Assembly: GCA_910588335.1 (NCBI GenBank)
Contig: CAJUQV010000018.1
Span: 3,623-67,622, forward strand
Length of the DNA stretch: 64,000 nt
Direction of reading: 5' to 3'
From: an uncultured Ruminiclostridium sp.
Lineage (GTDB): Bacteria > Bacillota > Clostridia > Oscillospirales > Ruminococcaceae
Each line of letters begins with the position of its first letter. Position 1 is the stretch's first letter. This document shows, piece after piece, positions 1 to 7,995 of the stretch. The notes below the pieces were generated by a model that saw nothing but the letters and a program-made list of their open reading frames with translations, had not been told where the DNA came from and ran no database searches. The translations under genes and the position numbers were made by a program.

Positions 1-894
1 TTTCACTCCGCTTTTTGTCACCGCTATATTGTCGGCGTCAGTTCCCGTTTTTCCGTTCATTACCTCAATCTGATAAGGAATATTCTTTTCTTGGGCAATT
101 TTTTTGAGCTTATCGGACATTTCCCTATCCAATGTGGGAGATATACCTATCATGGGGCCTTTTCCCAGCTTGCCTGCCTGCTCCGAGGAAACTCCTTTGC
201 TCACGGCAAAGCTTACGTCAAAAGCGATTGCATAATCGGGGGTTATATTAAATGAGGAAACCGCAGCGCCGCGACAGCCCACCTCTTCCTGAGCCACAAG
301 CTGTACGGCTATCCTGAAGGGAAGCTCTTTTTCGTTTTTAAGCAGGTCGAGGGCGTACAATATAGAAACCACTCCCGCCATATCATCGGAAGCGGGAGTA
401 CATATCCTTGTACCGACAAGCTTTGAAAAGCGGCCTTCCTCTACTACAAGATCGCCTAAGGAAATCACTTTCTCCGCTTGTTCCTTGGTCATTCCTATAT
501 CAATAGCTATATCCTCGATATCGGGAGCCTTTTCGTTTTTATCCGCAACATGAGGAGGGAGAGTTGAAACAATTCCCTTTATCGGCTCCTTTCCGTATAC
601 CGTTACATTCTGAGCAAGGAGCGTGCGATTGTCAATACCTATTTTTCCTACCTTAAGAAAACCGTTTTCATCAATAAAGGTAACTATCATTCCCACACGG
701 TCTATATGCGCGTCCAAAAGCAGCGTGGGCTTATTAGCTTCGCCTATAAAGCCGATAACGTTTCCGAAGCCGTCGGTCTCGACATTGTCGGAGTATTGGG
801 AGAGCAGTTTAATCAGAGCTTCATGAGCATTTTTTTCTCCGCCGCTCACCGAGGGAAGATCGCAAAGCGTTTTAAGTGTTTCTTCAATATTCAT
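1..894 (-). CDS. M42 family metallopeptidase (aminopeptidase / glucanase-like), 5' part only
   Basis: The gene runs off the left edge; 298 codons from the start are visible and the C-terminus is missing. The protein begins MNIEETLKTLCDLPSVSGGE, the usual N-terminus of M42 peptidases. Visible metal or active-site regions are LLLDAHIDRVG near residue 57, PASDDMAGV near 165, and QEEVGCRGA near 200, where the acidic pair is the catalytic base and a metal ligand. M42 enzymes are cytoplasmic, cobalt- or zinc-dependent aminopeptidases that often assemble as dodecamers and trim short peptides. The start at 894 has AAAGGA six bases upstream. A promoter (TTGACT-17-TATACT) lies at 997-1025, so the gene is probably transcribed alone and not from the his operon. 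Family assignment is firm; substrate preference cannot be told. Confidence 0.93.
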   Translation of the reverse strand, partial: MNIEETLKTLCDLPSVSGGEKNAHEALIKLLSQYSDNVETDGFGNVIGFIGEANKPTLLLDAHIDRVGMIVTFIDENGFLKVGKIGIDNRTLLAQNVTVYGKEPIKGIVSTLPPHVADKNEKAPDIEDIAIDIGMTKEQAEKVISLGDLVVEEGRFSKLVGTRICTPASDDMAGVVSILYALDLLKNEKELPFRIAVQLVAQEEVGCRGAAVSSFNITPDYAIAFDVSFAVSKGVSSEQAGKLGKGPMIGISPTLDREMSDKLKKIAQEKNIPYQIEVMNGKTGTDADNIAVTKSGVK

Positions 895-996
895 ATTATT
901 ATTCCTTTGACTAATACAAATTTACGGATACTTACTTTTTTTGCTTCCCTTTCTATTCAAGAAAAAGCAATATGTATATCCGAAACAACAACTTAT

Positions 997-1025
997 AGTA
1001 TACCCCTTTATCCACTTTTAGTCAA
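997..1025 (-). promoter_or_regulatory. Sigma-A promoter of the M42 peptidase gene
   Basis: On the minus strand TTGACT (1020-1025) and TATACT (997-1002) are separated by exactly 17 bases. Transcription would start near 990, about 95 bases before the ATG at 894. Confidence 0.6.
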
Positions 1026-1090
1026 TAAAAATCATGTATCGGTATTAACAAAGTTTTCATACAAAACACAATTGAAATTGGTAAAAAAGA

Positions 1091-1188
1091 TAAAATACTT
1101 CCCTTCGGCTAACCTAATATCAATCTTTAATCAAATCTACAACTTGATTAAAGATTGATATAATATATGCCGGAATGGAAGTATTTTA
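1091..1188. repeat. Long palindromic element at 3' end of the his operon
   Basis: The core is a perfect 17-base inverted repeat, 1118-1134 against 1144-1160, with a 9-base loop. The outer arms (1091-1102 and 1177-1188, TAAAATACTTCC and its complement) pair too, so almost all 98 bases fold into one hairpin. The core matches the second module of the dispersed repeats at 28868, 31841 and 45811. It starts 27 bases after the hisH stop codon, where it could act as a transcription terminator or mRNA 3' stabiliser. Confidence 0.8.
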
Positions 1189-1214
1189 TTATACGAATAA
1201 ATTTTAAAATATAA

Positions 1215-1814
1215 TTAAAGCTCCGCAAAATTTCTCAATATGGCAAGTCCCGTATCTCCGCTTTTTTCCGGATGAAACTGGGCTCCGTAAACATAACCGT
1301 TTCCCACCAGCGCGGGAACCTTGCCGCCGTAATCGGCATAGGCATATACGTCGTCAGGATCGCAATCCGCTGCATATGAGTGGACAAAATAAAAATATTG
1401 TCCTTCCTCAATACCCTTAAGCAAAGGGCAGCTTCTGTTGTACTCCAAGGAATTCCAGCCCATCTGAGGCACAGGCAAACCGCCCTGCGGCTTCATAAGC
1501 CAGACAGTGCCCCCAATAAGACCTAAACCGTCAAACTCTCCGAACTCGTAGCTTTTTTCAAACAAAAGCTGCATACCTAAGCATATTCCCAAAAAAGGTT
1601 TTTTCGCCGCCTCGGATTTTATCGTTTCAACAAGCCCGGAACGGTTCAGCTTGTTCATTGCGTCACCGAACGCTCCCACGCCGGGAAGTATCAAACGATC
1701 CGCTTCAATGATATCCTCCTTATCCGAGGATATTTTGTTTTCAAGGCCGAGATAATTCAAAGCGTTTTGTACGCTGAATAAATTTCCCGCGCCGTAATCA
1801 ATTATTGCTATCAT
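1215..1814 (-). CDS. hisH: Imidazole glycerol phosphate synthase, glutaminase subunit
   Basis: HisH hydrolyses glutamine and passes ammonia to HisF, which cyclises PRFAR to imidazole glycerol phosphate and AICAR. The 199-residue protein is a full-length class I glutamine amidotransferase. The nucleophile is Cys78 in GICLGMQ, and the rest of the triad is His181 and Glu183 in FHPEKSG. It is the last gene of the local his operon and its start overlaps the upstream Nudix gene by four bases, suggesting translational coupling. Its partner hisF, and hisA, normally next to it, are absent from the window, so the complex must be assembled from separate loci. A large palindrome follows the stop codon. 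Confidence 0.97.
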   Translation of the reverse strand: MIAIIDYGAGNLFSVQNALNYLGLENKISSDKEDIIEADRLILPGVGAFGDAMNKLNRSGLVETIKSEAAKKPFLGICLGMQLLFEKSYEFGEFDGLGLIGGTVWLMKPQGGLPVPQMGWNSLEYNRSCPLLKGIEEGQYFYFVHSYAADCDPDDVYAYADYGGKVPALVGNGYVYGAQFHPEKSGDTGLAILRNFAEL

Positions 1815-2221
1815 AACAATTGTTCCTTATACATTCCGATGTGTTCCATTATATGCCCTATATTGCCTTCTCCCGCGTACTCATTCATATCAAAGAAATT
1901 GTGTTCAAAATCACTCCAGAACAAGGGATTTTCATTTCCTGCCACACTTGACTCACAATTCAGTCTCCCAACATACACCTCAACATAGCAGCCGTCAAGG
2001 TAATAGGTAAAGTCCATAAGATGAGTAAGCTTAATTTGCTCCCTTGTTATGCCGGTTTCTTCAAAAAGCTCACGGTAAGCGGCGGACTCGTGCTCCTCTC
2101 CTTCCTCTATCTTTCCCCCCACCATATTTATAAGTCCGAGATAAGGGTTTTTAATTCTTTTGCACATTAACATTTTAGTGCGCTCTTTGTTAAATACCGC
2201 CACTAAATTATAACCCTGCAC
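1811..2221 (-). CDS. Nudix hydrolase (MutT / 8-oxo-dGTP diphosphatase type)
   Basis: This 136-residue protein carries a complete Nudix box at about residues 36-58 (GGKIEEGEE then RELFEETGI), the metal-binding loop-helix that cleaves nucleoside diphosphates linked to another group. The N-terminal layout (VAVFNKERTKMLMCKR then NMVGGK) is closest to MutT-like 8-oxo-dGTP hydrolases. It sits inside the his operon, overlapping hisH by four bases and sharing one base with the hisB stop. Nudix genes are not core his genes. The placement could reflect a clean-up role for phosphoribosyl-type intermediates, but nothing in the protein shows that. Substrate unknown. Confidence 0.88.
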   Translation of the reverse strand: MQGYNLVAVFNKERTKMLMCKRIKNPYLGLINMVGGKIEEGEEHESAAYRELFEETGITREQIKLTHLMDFTYYLDGCYVEVYVGRLNCESSVAGNENPLFWSDFEHNFFDMNEYAGEGNIGHIMEHIGMYKEQLL

Positions 2222-2796
2222 TAAAGCACCCCCTTTGAGGACATAATCCCTCCGGCGGGTCTAATCGCCTGCTTTAAAGCATAAGCAAGTGATTTAAACA
2301 GCGATTCCGTTATATGATGATCGTTTTTTCCGTATTCCGATCTTAAATGCAAGGTTATACCCGCATTAAAGGCAAACGCTCTCATAAATTCTTCGGTAAG
2401 ACAGCTATCGTAATCGCCTATCCGTTCATTCCCGAACACGGCGTTAAACACAAGAAACGGCCTTTTGCATATATCCAGAGAACAAAATCCCAAAGCTTCG
2501 TCCATGGGAACGAAAGCAGAACCGAAGCGCATAATCGGTTGTTCGCCCAAAGCAAGGCTTAATGCCTGACCCAAGCAAATACCTGTATCCTCCACCGTAT
2601 GGTGACCGTCAACATACAAATCACCCTTGCAGCTTACCTCAAGATCAAAGCCGCCGTGAACGGTCATCGCGGTAAGCATATGGTCGAAAAAGCCTATACC
2701 CGTGTAAATATCAGATTTACCGGTGCCGTCAAGATAAAGCGTCACCTTTACATCGGTTTCTTTGGTGGTTCTGGTTATTCGCGCCTCTCTGCTCAT
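2221..2796 (-). CDS. hisB: Imidazoleglycerol-phosphate dehydratase
   Basis: HisB removes water from imidazole glycerol phosphate to give imidazole acetol phosphate, the substrate of HisC. The 191-residue length is that of the monofunctional enzyme, without a fused histidinol phosphatase. The paired manganese-binding histidine motifs are present: DGHHTVEDTGI near residue 64 and NDHHITESLFKSLA near 163, with FFDHMLTAMTVHGGFDL in front. The phosphatase step it lacks is covered by the PHP protein at 51614. The gene follows the XRE-TPR regulator by 41 bases and abuts the Nudix gene. Confidence 0.98.
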   Translation of the reverse strand: MSREARITRTTKETDVKVTLYLDGTGKSDIYTGIGFFDHMLTAMTVHGGFDLEVSCKGDLYVDGHHTVEDTGICLGQALSLALGEQPIMRFGSAFVPMDEALGFCSLDICKRPFLVFNAVFGNERIGDYDSCLTEEFMRAFAFNAGITLHLRSEYGKNDHHITESLFKSLAYALKQAIRPAGGIMSSKGVL

Positions 2797-2837
2797 TTCC
2801 GTTTCTCACTTTCTGTTTAATAATTTTGGGGGCAACT

Positions 2838-3470
2838 TTACCAAATCTCTTTTCCGTCGCCTAAAATAATATTTTTTATATTTTCGTCCGCATCCTCCAA
2901 TGTAAGTCCACCGTCAATAAGAGGCTTTATAACCTCTCGGCTCTCTCTGGTATGGGGAAGAGATGAGGCTAACGCTGCCGCTTTTTCCTTTTTGCCGCAT
3001 TTCAGGTATAAAAAGCAAAGAGCCGCGCGCATAGTGGCCTTTTGTTTTTCGTTTACAGACAGGTGAAGCCCTCTTTCCGTCAGCTCAGCAGCTTCTTCCG
3101 ATTTTCCTTTTAGCGCTAATACCCCCGCCAGTCCAAGTATCATTCCGGGCTTATTGGGATAAATAAGCAAAGCGTCGCGATAAACCTTTTCCGCCGAATC
3201 GTAATCCCCTTTGCTCTGAAAAGCCGCTGCGGTTTTATGTATATTATAGCGAGTTTCTTCGGCGCGGATTACGTCCATACCTATAAGCAGGTCAACGCTG
3301 GTCTCGAATATGTTTGCCAAAGCGGGAAGGAAAGTTATATCTGGGTAACATTCCCCTCTTTCCCACTTTGAAACACTTTGCGGCGTTATGCCTAAATATT
3401 CGGCGACTTCCTCCTGAGTTAAGTTTTTCTTGATACGGTATTTCTTTAAATTTTCGGACAAATACAGCAT
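2838..3470 (-). CDS. XRE-family regulator with TPR-like C-terminus
   Basis: Residues 1-60 form a Cro/CI helix-turn-helix (KKNLTQEEVAEYLGITPQSV then KWERGE), a typical DNA-binding head. Residues 75-190 are alpha-helical tetratricopeptide-like repeats (Y..AEKVYRDALLIYPNKPG), as in regulators that sense a peptide or partner protein. It lies between hisC and hisB and has a strong site AAAGGAGG ahead of the ATG. The 150-base gap upstream contains a promoter (3557-3585), so it can be transcribed with the downstream hisB-Nudix-hisH genes independently of hisZGDC. Whether it controls histidine synthesis is inference from position only. Confidence 0.9.
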   Translation of the reverse strand: MLYLSENLKKYRIKKNLTQEEVAEYLGITPQSVSKWERGECYPDITFLPALANIFETSVDLLIGMDVIRAEETRYNIHKTAAAFQSKGDYDSAEKVYRDALLIYPNKPGMILGLAGVLALKGKSEEAAELTERGLHLSVNEKQKATMRAALCFLYLKCGKKEKAAALASSLPHTRESREVIKPLIDGGLTLEDADENIKNIILGDGKEIW

Positions 3471-3556
3471 GGTGATCCTCCTTTTAAAGGCTTTACGAAT
3501 CCACTTAATTCATAATCGCAGGTACCGTAATGCCTCATTTATTTTTTACAATACTT

Positions 3557-3585
3557 ATTTTAACACAAGAGGATCGTGTATACAA
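3557..3585 (-). promoter_or_regulatory. Internal promoter before the XRE-hisB-Nudix-hisH segment
   Basis: On the minus strand TTGTAT (3580-3585), a 17-base spacer and TAAAAT (3557-3562). It splits the his cluster into two possible transcription units. Confidence 0.5.
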
Positions 3586-3623
3586 TAGCGCGTTGGTTGG
3601 CAAAAACTCAACCTATGTAATTT

Positions 3624-4664
3624 TTATTGAGGAAAACAGTCAAGAGCAGTTAGCAACGCTGTATTTTCAGTTTCGTTTCCTGCCGTTATTCTCAAATAAT
3701 CTCCCATATACCTTACCGCGATTGAATTTGACAGCAGATATTCAAAAATTTCCTTTGCCTTTGAGGTTTTTATGAAAACAAAATTGGTAACGGAGGGATA
3801 AATTGTTTCAAAAAAGGGGTAATTTCTGCAATTAAGATCGCCGTAAAGCTCCTTTCTGGCGGTTATACAAGCTTCAATGCGACGTTTCATTTCCTTTGAG
3901 TCGGAAATGAAATATTCCGCCGCGTACTGGGTAAGTACATTTACATTATAAGGAGATTTGGCGGCTCTCAGCTTTTCGGTTATCATTTTTCCGCTTACGG
4001 CAAATCCCAGTCTTAATCCCGCCATACCCAACGCCTTTGAACAAGTTCGGAGCACAATAAGATTATCGTACTCGGCGGCGCATTTCATAAGGCTGTTCTC
4101 TTCGCCCCAGAAATCCATATACGCTTCGTCGGCAATAACCAAGGCATTCACGGAATTTATAAGTCTCACGACTTCATTTTTAAGAAGTCCCAAAGATGTG
4201 GGATTGCATGGATTGGAAAATATAACCGCCTTGATATTTTCGGTATTTACTTTTTCTATCACCTTGTCAATATTTACGGTAAGGTCAGCTTCCTTTTTTA
4301 GTACTCTTACGTCAAGCTCATACAGGCTCGAATAAAAGGCGTACATGGAAAAATCGGGAGACAGGCAAAGGACTCTTTCGTTCTTTTGCAAAAAACAGGC
4401 TGTGATTATACTTATAAGCTCGTCGGAACCGTTTCCCGCGGTAATAAACTCCTCATTTACGCCGTAAAGCTCTCCATATGCTTTTATAAGCTTTTTTGCG
4501 TATGGATCGGGGTAACGGTTTAATGAAGCTCCCTTTACGGCATTCAAAAGGCTTTCCGCATCAGTATTGATAAAGCTTTCGTTTGCGTCCAGACGTATTT
4601 TATAATCGCCCTGTATCGGATCGTACGGAGTAAGGGACACAAGCTTTTCGGTTAAATTATACAA
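3624..4664 (-). CDS. hisC: Histidinol-phosphate aminotransferase
   Basis: HisC is a PLP-dependent fold-type I aminotransferase that converts imidazole acetol phosphate and glutamate to histidinol phosphate. The 346-residue protein shows IRLDANESF near residue 24, NPCNPTS near 150, VIADEAYMDFWGE near 175, and the PLP lysine in TCSKALGMAGLRLGF near 210, followed by the phosphate-binding arginine. It is 16 bases downstream of hisD, with AAAGGAG before the ATG. Related enzymes also act on aromatic keto acids, but the operon makes the histidine role nearly certain. Confidence 0.97.
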   Translation of the reverse strand: MYNLTEKLVSLTPYDPIQGDYKIRLDANESFINTDAESLLNAVKGASLNRYPDPYAKKLIKAYGELYGVNEEFITAGNGSDELISIITACFLQKNERVLCLSPDFSMYAFYSSLYELDVRVLKKEADLTVNIDKVIEKVNTENIKAVIFSNPCNPTSLGLLKNEVVRLINSVNALVIADEAYMDFWGEENSLMKCAAEYDNLIVLRTCSKALGMAGLRLGFAVSGKMITEKLRAAKSPYNVNVLTQYAAEYFISDSKEMKRRIEACITARKELYGDLNCRNYPFFETIYPSVTNFVFIKTSKAKEIFEYLLSNSIAVRYMGDYLRITAGNETENTALLTALDCFPQ

Positions 4665-4680
4665 AATTTATCTCTCCTTT

Positions 4681-5973
4681 TTAACGGATATCCTCTATAC
4701 GCACCTTTATGGAATTGGCATGAGCTGTCAGCCTCTCTTTTTCCGCCACCAAGATAACATCGTCAGCCGCCTCGTTGAGCGCTCCTGCGGTATAATAGAT
4801 GTAGCCGGACTTCTTTATAAAGCTGTCAACGGAAAGCGGAGAAAAAAATCTTGCCGTTCCGCTTGTGGGCAGGACGTGATTCGGACCCGCGTAGTAGTCT
4901 CCCAAAGGCTCCGGCGCGTACTGTCCCAAAAACAGTGAGCCGACGTTATCAAGTTTTCCTATATATTCAAGTGGATTTTCGGCGACAACCTCAAGATGTT
5001 CGGGGGCCAGCCTGTCAGCGATATCACATGCCTGCATCATATCGTTAGCTATGATTATTGCTCCGTAATTGTCAAGGGAATATTCTATAATATCTTTTCT
5101 GGAAAGCTGCTTTAATTGTCTTTCTATTTCCTTGGTCACATCATCTGCGATTTTTTCGGAAGTGGTTATAAGTATCGCGCTTGCAAGCCTGTCGTGCTCC
5201 GCTTGTGACATAAGGTCGGCGGCAACGTATTTTGGATTGGAGGTACCGTCGGCAATAACAAGAATTTCACTGGGTCCCGCTATCATATCTATATCAACCG
5301 TACCGTAAAGAAGCTTTTTAGCAGTGGCAACGTAAATATTTCCCGGTCCCACTATTTTCGATACCTTAGGGATTTCCTTTGTGCCATATGCCAAAGCCGC
5401 CACCGCTTGTGCGCCGCCGCACATAAAAATTCTGTCCACTCCGCAAAGAGCGGCCGCAAGCAGGATATCTTTATTCGGCGTACCGTCCTTCAAGGGAGGT
5501 GTCACCATTATTATCTCTCTTACTCCCGCTATTTTCGCGGGAATTGCGTTCATAAGAACCGAAGAGGGATAAGCCGCGGTGCCGCCGGGAACATAAAGCC
5601 CGACTCTGTCAAGGCCTCTCACTCTCTGACCTATAATTGAACCGTCCTCATTGGTTATCATGTAGCCGTTCTGCTTCTGTCTCCGGTGAAAATCGGTTAT
5701 TTTCTCAACGCAGTTCAGAAGTGCGTCGACAAGCTTGGGATCGGCTTCGGTAAGCGCATCGTTGATGGTATCCCTCGGCACCTCGTAATACTTGCAGACG
5801 GGGCAATCAAATTCTTCGGTATACTTTTTTACCGCTTTGTCACCGTTAGCCTTTACATCCTCTATTATTTTAACTACGGTCTCCTCAACCTTTTTATTGG
5901 TCTCGCTGCTACGTTTCTCGACTTCCTTCAAAAACTCGATTTCGCTTCCATCGGCATAAATTTTCCTTATCAT
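4681..5973 (-). CDS. hisD: Histidinol dehydrogenase
   Basis: HisD performs the last two steps of histidine synthesis, oxidising histidinol to histidine with two NAD. The 430-residue protein has the family signature through GPGNIYVATAKKLLYG and IDMIAGPSEILVIAD (about residues 210-245), the zinc-site region SQAEHD near 258, and APEHLEVV plus YYAGPNHVLPTSGTA toward the C-terminus. The gene begins two bases from the end of hisG, so the two are probably translationally coupled. A CPVC pair near residue 58 is present; its role is unknown. Confidence 0.98.
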   Translation of the reverse strand: MIRKIYADGSEIEFLKEVEKRSSETNKKVEETVVKIIEDVKANGDKAVKKYTEEFDCPVCKYYEVPRDTINDALTEADPKLVDALLNCVEKITDFHRRQKQNGYMITNEDGSIIGQRVRGLDRVGLYVPGGTAAYPSSVLMNAIPAKIAGVREIIMVTPPLKDGTPNKDILLAAALCGVDRIFMCGGAQAVAALAYGTKEIPKVSKIVGPGNIYVATAKKLLYGTVDIDMIAGPSEILVIADGTSNPKYVAADLMSQAEHDRLASAILITTSEKIADDVTKEIERQLKQLSRKDIIEYSLDNYGAIIIANDMMQACDIADRLAPEHLEVVAENPLEYIGKLDNVGSLFLGQYAPEPLGDYYAGPNHVLPTSGTARFFSPLSVDSFIKKSGYIYYTAGALNEAADDVILVAEKERLTAHANSIKVRIEDIR

Positions 5974-5974
5974 T

Positions 5975-6613
5975 TTATTTGTCCCTCAATTCTTTTTCTA
6001 TCATTTCAACCAATTGATCTATACGCTTCTTTTTAAGCTTCATGCTCACGGTATTGACTATAAGCCGTGCGGATACGGGAGCAACGTCCTCGTATACCTC
6101 AAGACCGTTTTCCCTCAATGTGGCGCCCGTTTCCACGATATCCACTATACCGTCCGCCAGTCCCAGAAGGGGAGCCAGCTCAACCGAGCCTTCTATTTTT
6201 ACGATATCCACATCCATACCCTTGGATTCAAAAAAAGCCCTGGCAACGTTAGTGTATTTTGAAGCAACCGTCTTAACGCCGTACCCCTTGTAAAAATCAT
6301 TTCCTTTTTTTCCCGCCAAGGCGAATCTGCACCTGCCGAAGCCTAAATCCACAAGTTCAAAATATTTGCCGCCGTGCTCCATTATAGTGTCTTTTCCCAC
6401 TACGCCCAGATCGCACACGCCGTGTTCCACATATGTGATAACGTCGGCGGCTTTTGCCAGAACCACCTCTATGCCGCGGCCGTTTATGGGAAGAATAAGC
6501 TTCCTGCCCTTGTCCCTGACCGCCGATACGTCAAAGTCCATGGACTCAAAAAGATTTACGGTATCTTTTTCAAGTCTGCCTTTGGTAAGTGCGATCCTGA
6601 TAACGTCGTTCAT
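5975..6613 (-). CDS. hisG: ATP phosphoribosyltransferase catalytic subunit, short form
   Basis: HisG joins ATP and PRPP to form phosphoribosyl-ATP, the committed step of histidine synthesis. At 212 residues it is the short (HisG_S) type, which lacks the C-terminal regulatory domain and needs HisZ for activity and histidine feedback. The start IRIALTKGRLEKDT and the PRPP-loop region EGSVELAPLLGLADGIVDIV near residues 146-165 are clear. hisZ lies directly upstream (46-base gap), as expected for an obligate HisZ-HisG octamer. Confidence 0.98.
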   Translation of the reverse strand: MNDVIRIALTKGRLEKDTVNLFESMDFDVSAVRDKGRKLILPINGRGIEVVLAKAADVITYVEHGVCDLGVVGKDTIMEHGGKYFELVDLGFGRCRFALAGKKGNDFYKGYGVKTVASKYTNVARAFFESKGMDVDIVKIEGSVELAPLLGLADGIVDIVETGATLRENGLEVYEDVAPVSARLIVNTVSMKLKKKRIDQLVEMIEKELRDK

Positions 6614-6659
6614 TTAACGTGCTGTCCTTTCTTTGAACCGTTTCCGAGAGGAAAGTATT

Positions 6660-7862
6660 TTATACCTGAATTTTTGTGACATTTCCGTTTTTATCCACCC
6701 GGTCTATCAACTTAATCCCCTTTTTTCGGGCAAATTCCTTGGCTTCCTCCAGAGTTTCGTTTAAAGAATTTTCCGCCCTTATTCCATCGGCGGCAAGAGC
6801 GCGGCAATGGAGAAAGCCCTTTTGCATGGCGTCGTTTTCCGCGTATACCATAATATCAGAGGGTGCGGTTAATTCGGCGCGGTTGTTTTTAAGCAGCGCC
6901 TTTGCCACCGCGTTAATATTTACGGCAAAACCCGTGGCGGGACAAGGGAAACCGAAATCGCCCGTCAGCGCGTCGTAGCGTCCGCCCGACAAAACGGGCA
7001 TTCCGTATCCCATAATATATCCGCGGAAAAGAAGCCCTGTGTAATAGTTGGCTTTGTTTACAAGGCTGAAATCCAAGGTGACTTTATCTTTTAATCCTAA
7101 AGCGCAAAGATACGCGTAAGCTTCTTTTATATCGTTAAGGGCGGATACGAGCTTTTCATCCTTAAAGATTTGTTCTGCCTTTTCAAAGACCTCGGAACCG
7201 CCAAACAGCTTGGGAAGTTCATACAGTATATCGGCTTGATCCGAATAACCGTACTTTTCCAACGCGGTTTTTAATTCGGGAATATTTTTATTTTCAACAT
7301 ATTCCCTTAATCGCTCGGTTTCGTCCTCATCGTCGGTAAGCTTGGAAATAAGTATCTTAAAAAATGCACCGTCGCCTATTTCAAACCTAAAATTATCGGT
7401 TTCAAAAGTCTTTATCGCCTCTGCGGCAAGATTCAGAATCTCCATATCGGCTTTCTTTACATTGCCGCCGATTATTTCTATTCCGCTCTGGGTTATTTCA
7501 TCGTCCCGACCGCTGTCCTTTGGGTTTATCCTGAAAATATTTTGGCTGTAAAAAAGCTTTAAGGGGTGGATTTCGTCTTTAAGCCTTGTGGCGGCCAGCC
7601 GCGCTATCGGCATGGTAGAGTCGGGTCGGATAACCATAAGTCTTCCCTTTCCGTCGGAAAGCTTATACATGGTCTCCTGAGCAAAATAGCGGGATTTAAG
7701 CATAAAAACGTCATAAAACTCCACTCCCGGAGTTATCACTTCGGAATAACCGTAATTTTCAAAAAGTCGCCGTAGCTTCTCTTCGGCGGTACGTCTGGCC
7801 ACGCTTTCATCAAAAAGCAGATCCCTCGTACCCTCTGGGGTTATCAAATCATATTTTCTCAT
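6660..7862 (-). CDS. hisZ: ATP phosphoribosyltransferase regulatory subunit
   Basis: HisZ is a catalytically inactive paralogue of histidyl-tRNA synthetase that binds HisG_S and carries the histidine feedback site. The protein (about 400 residues) starts MRKYDLITPEGTRDLLFDES and keeps class II motif remnants (FENYGYSEVITPGVEFYDVF; MVIRPDSTMPIARLAATR). I place the start at 7862, with GGAAG eight bases upstream. A start 45 bases further up would lie on the transcript leader and lacks a ribosome site. It is the first gene of the his operon; the promoter is at 7898-7926. Confidence 0.95.
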   Translation of the reverse strand: MRKYDLITPEGTRDLLFDESVARRTAEEKLRRLFENYGYSEVITPGVEFYDVFMLKSRYFAQETMYKLSDGKGRLMVIRPDSTMPIARLAATRLKDEIHPLKLFYSQNIFRINPKDSGRDDEITQSGIEIIGGNVKKADMEILNLAAEAIKTFETDNFRFEIGDGAFFKILISKLTDDEDETERLREYVENKNIPELKTALEKYGYSDQADILYELPKLFGGSEVFEKAEQIFKDEKLVSALNDIKEAYAYLCALGLKDKVTLDFSLVNKANYYTGLLFRGYIMGYGMPVLSGGRYDALTGDFGFPCPATGFAVNINAVAKALLKNNRAELTAPSDIMVYAENDAMQKGFLHCRALAADGIRAENSLNETLEEAKEFARKKGIKLIDRVDKNGNVTKIQV

Positions 7863-7897
7863 ATACGTATCTTCCCACTTCGCTTTAATGTAGTAAT

Positions 7898-7926
7898 ATA
7901 ATATCACATTGCCTCAAAAAAATCAA
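7898..7926 (-). promoter_or_regulatory. Promoter of the his operon
   Basis: On the minus strand TTGATT (7921-7926), a 17-base spacer and TATTAT (7898-7903). The predicted leader before hisZ is only about 30 bases, too short for a T-box or attenuator, so histidine control must work through a protein or through HisZ feedback. Confidence 0.6.
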
Positions 7927-7995
7927 GCGCCTTTACAAAGCTTTGTTAATGCTTCCAAAAAAAATCAACAATAAGGATAAAAACAGTCCAATAAA

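Noticed and set aside
706..1158. 150-residue open frame on the plus strand
   Set aside because: Antisense to the M42 gene and through its promoter and a palindrome; no ribosome site or family resemblance.
7926..7995. T-box or his leader before hisZ
   Set aside because: The promoter lies only about 30 bases before the start; no specifier or antiterminator is visible.
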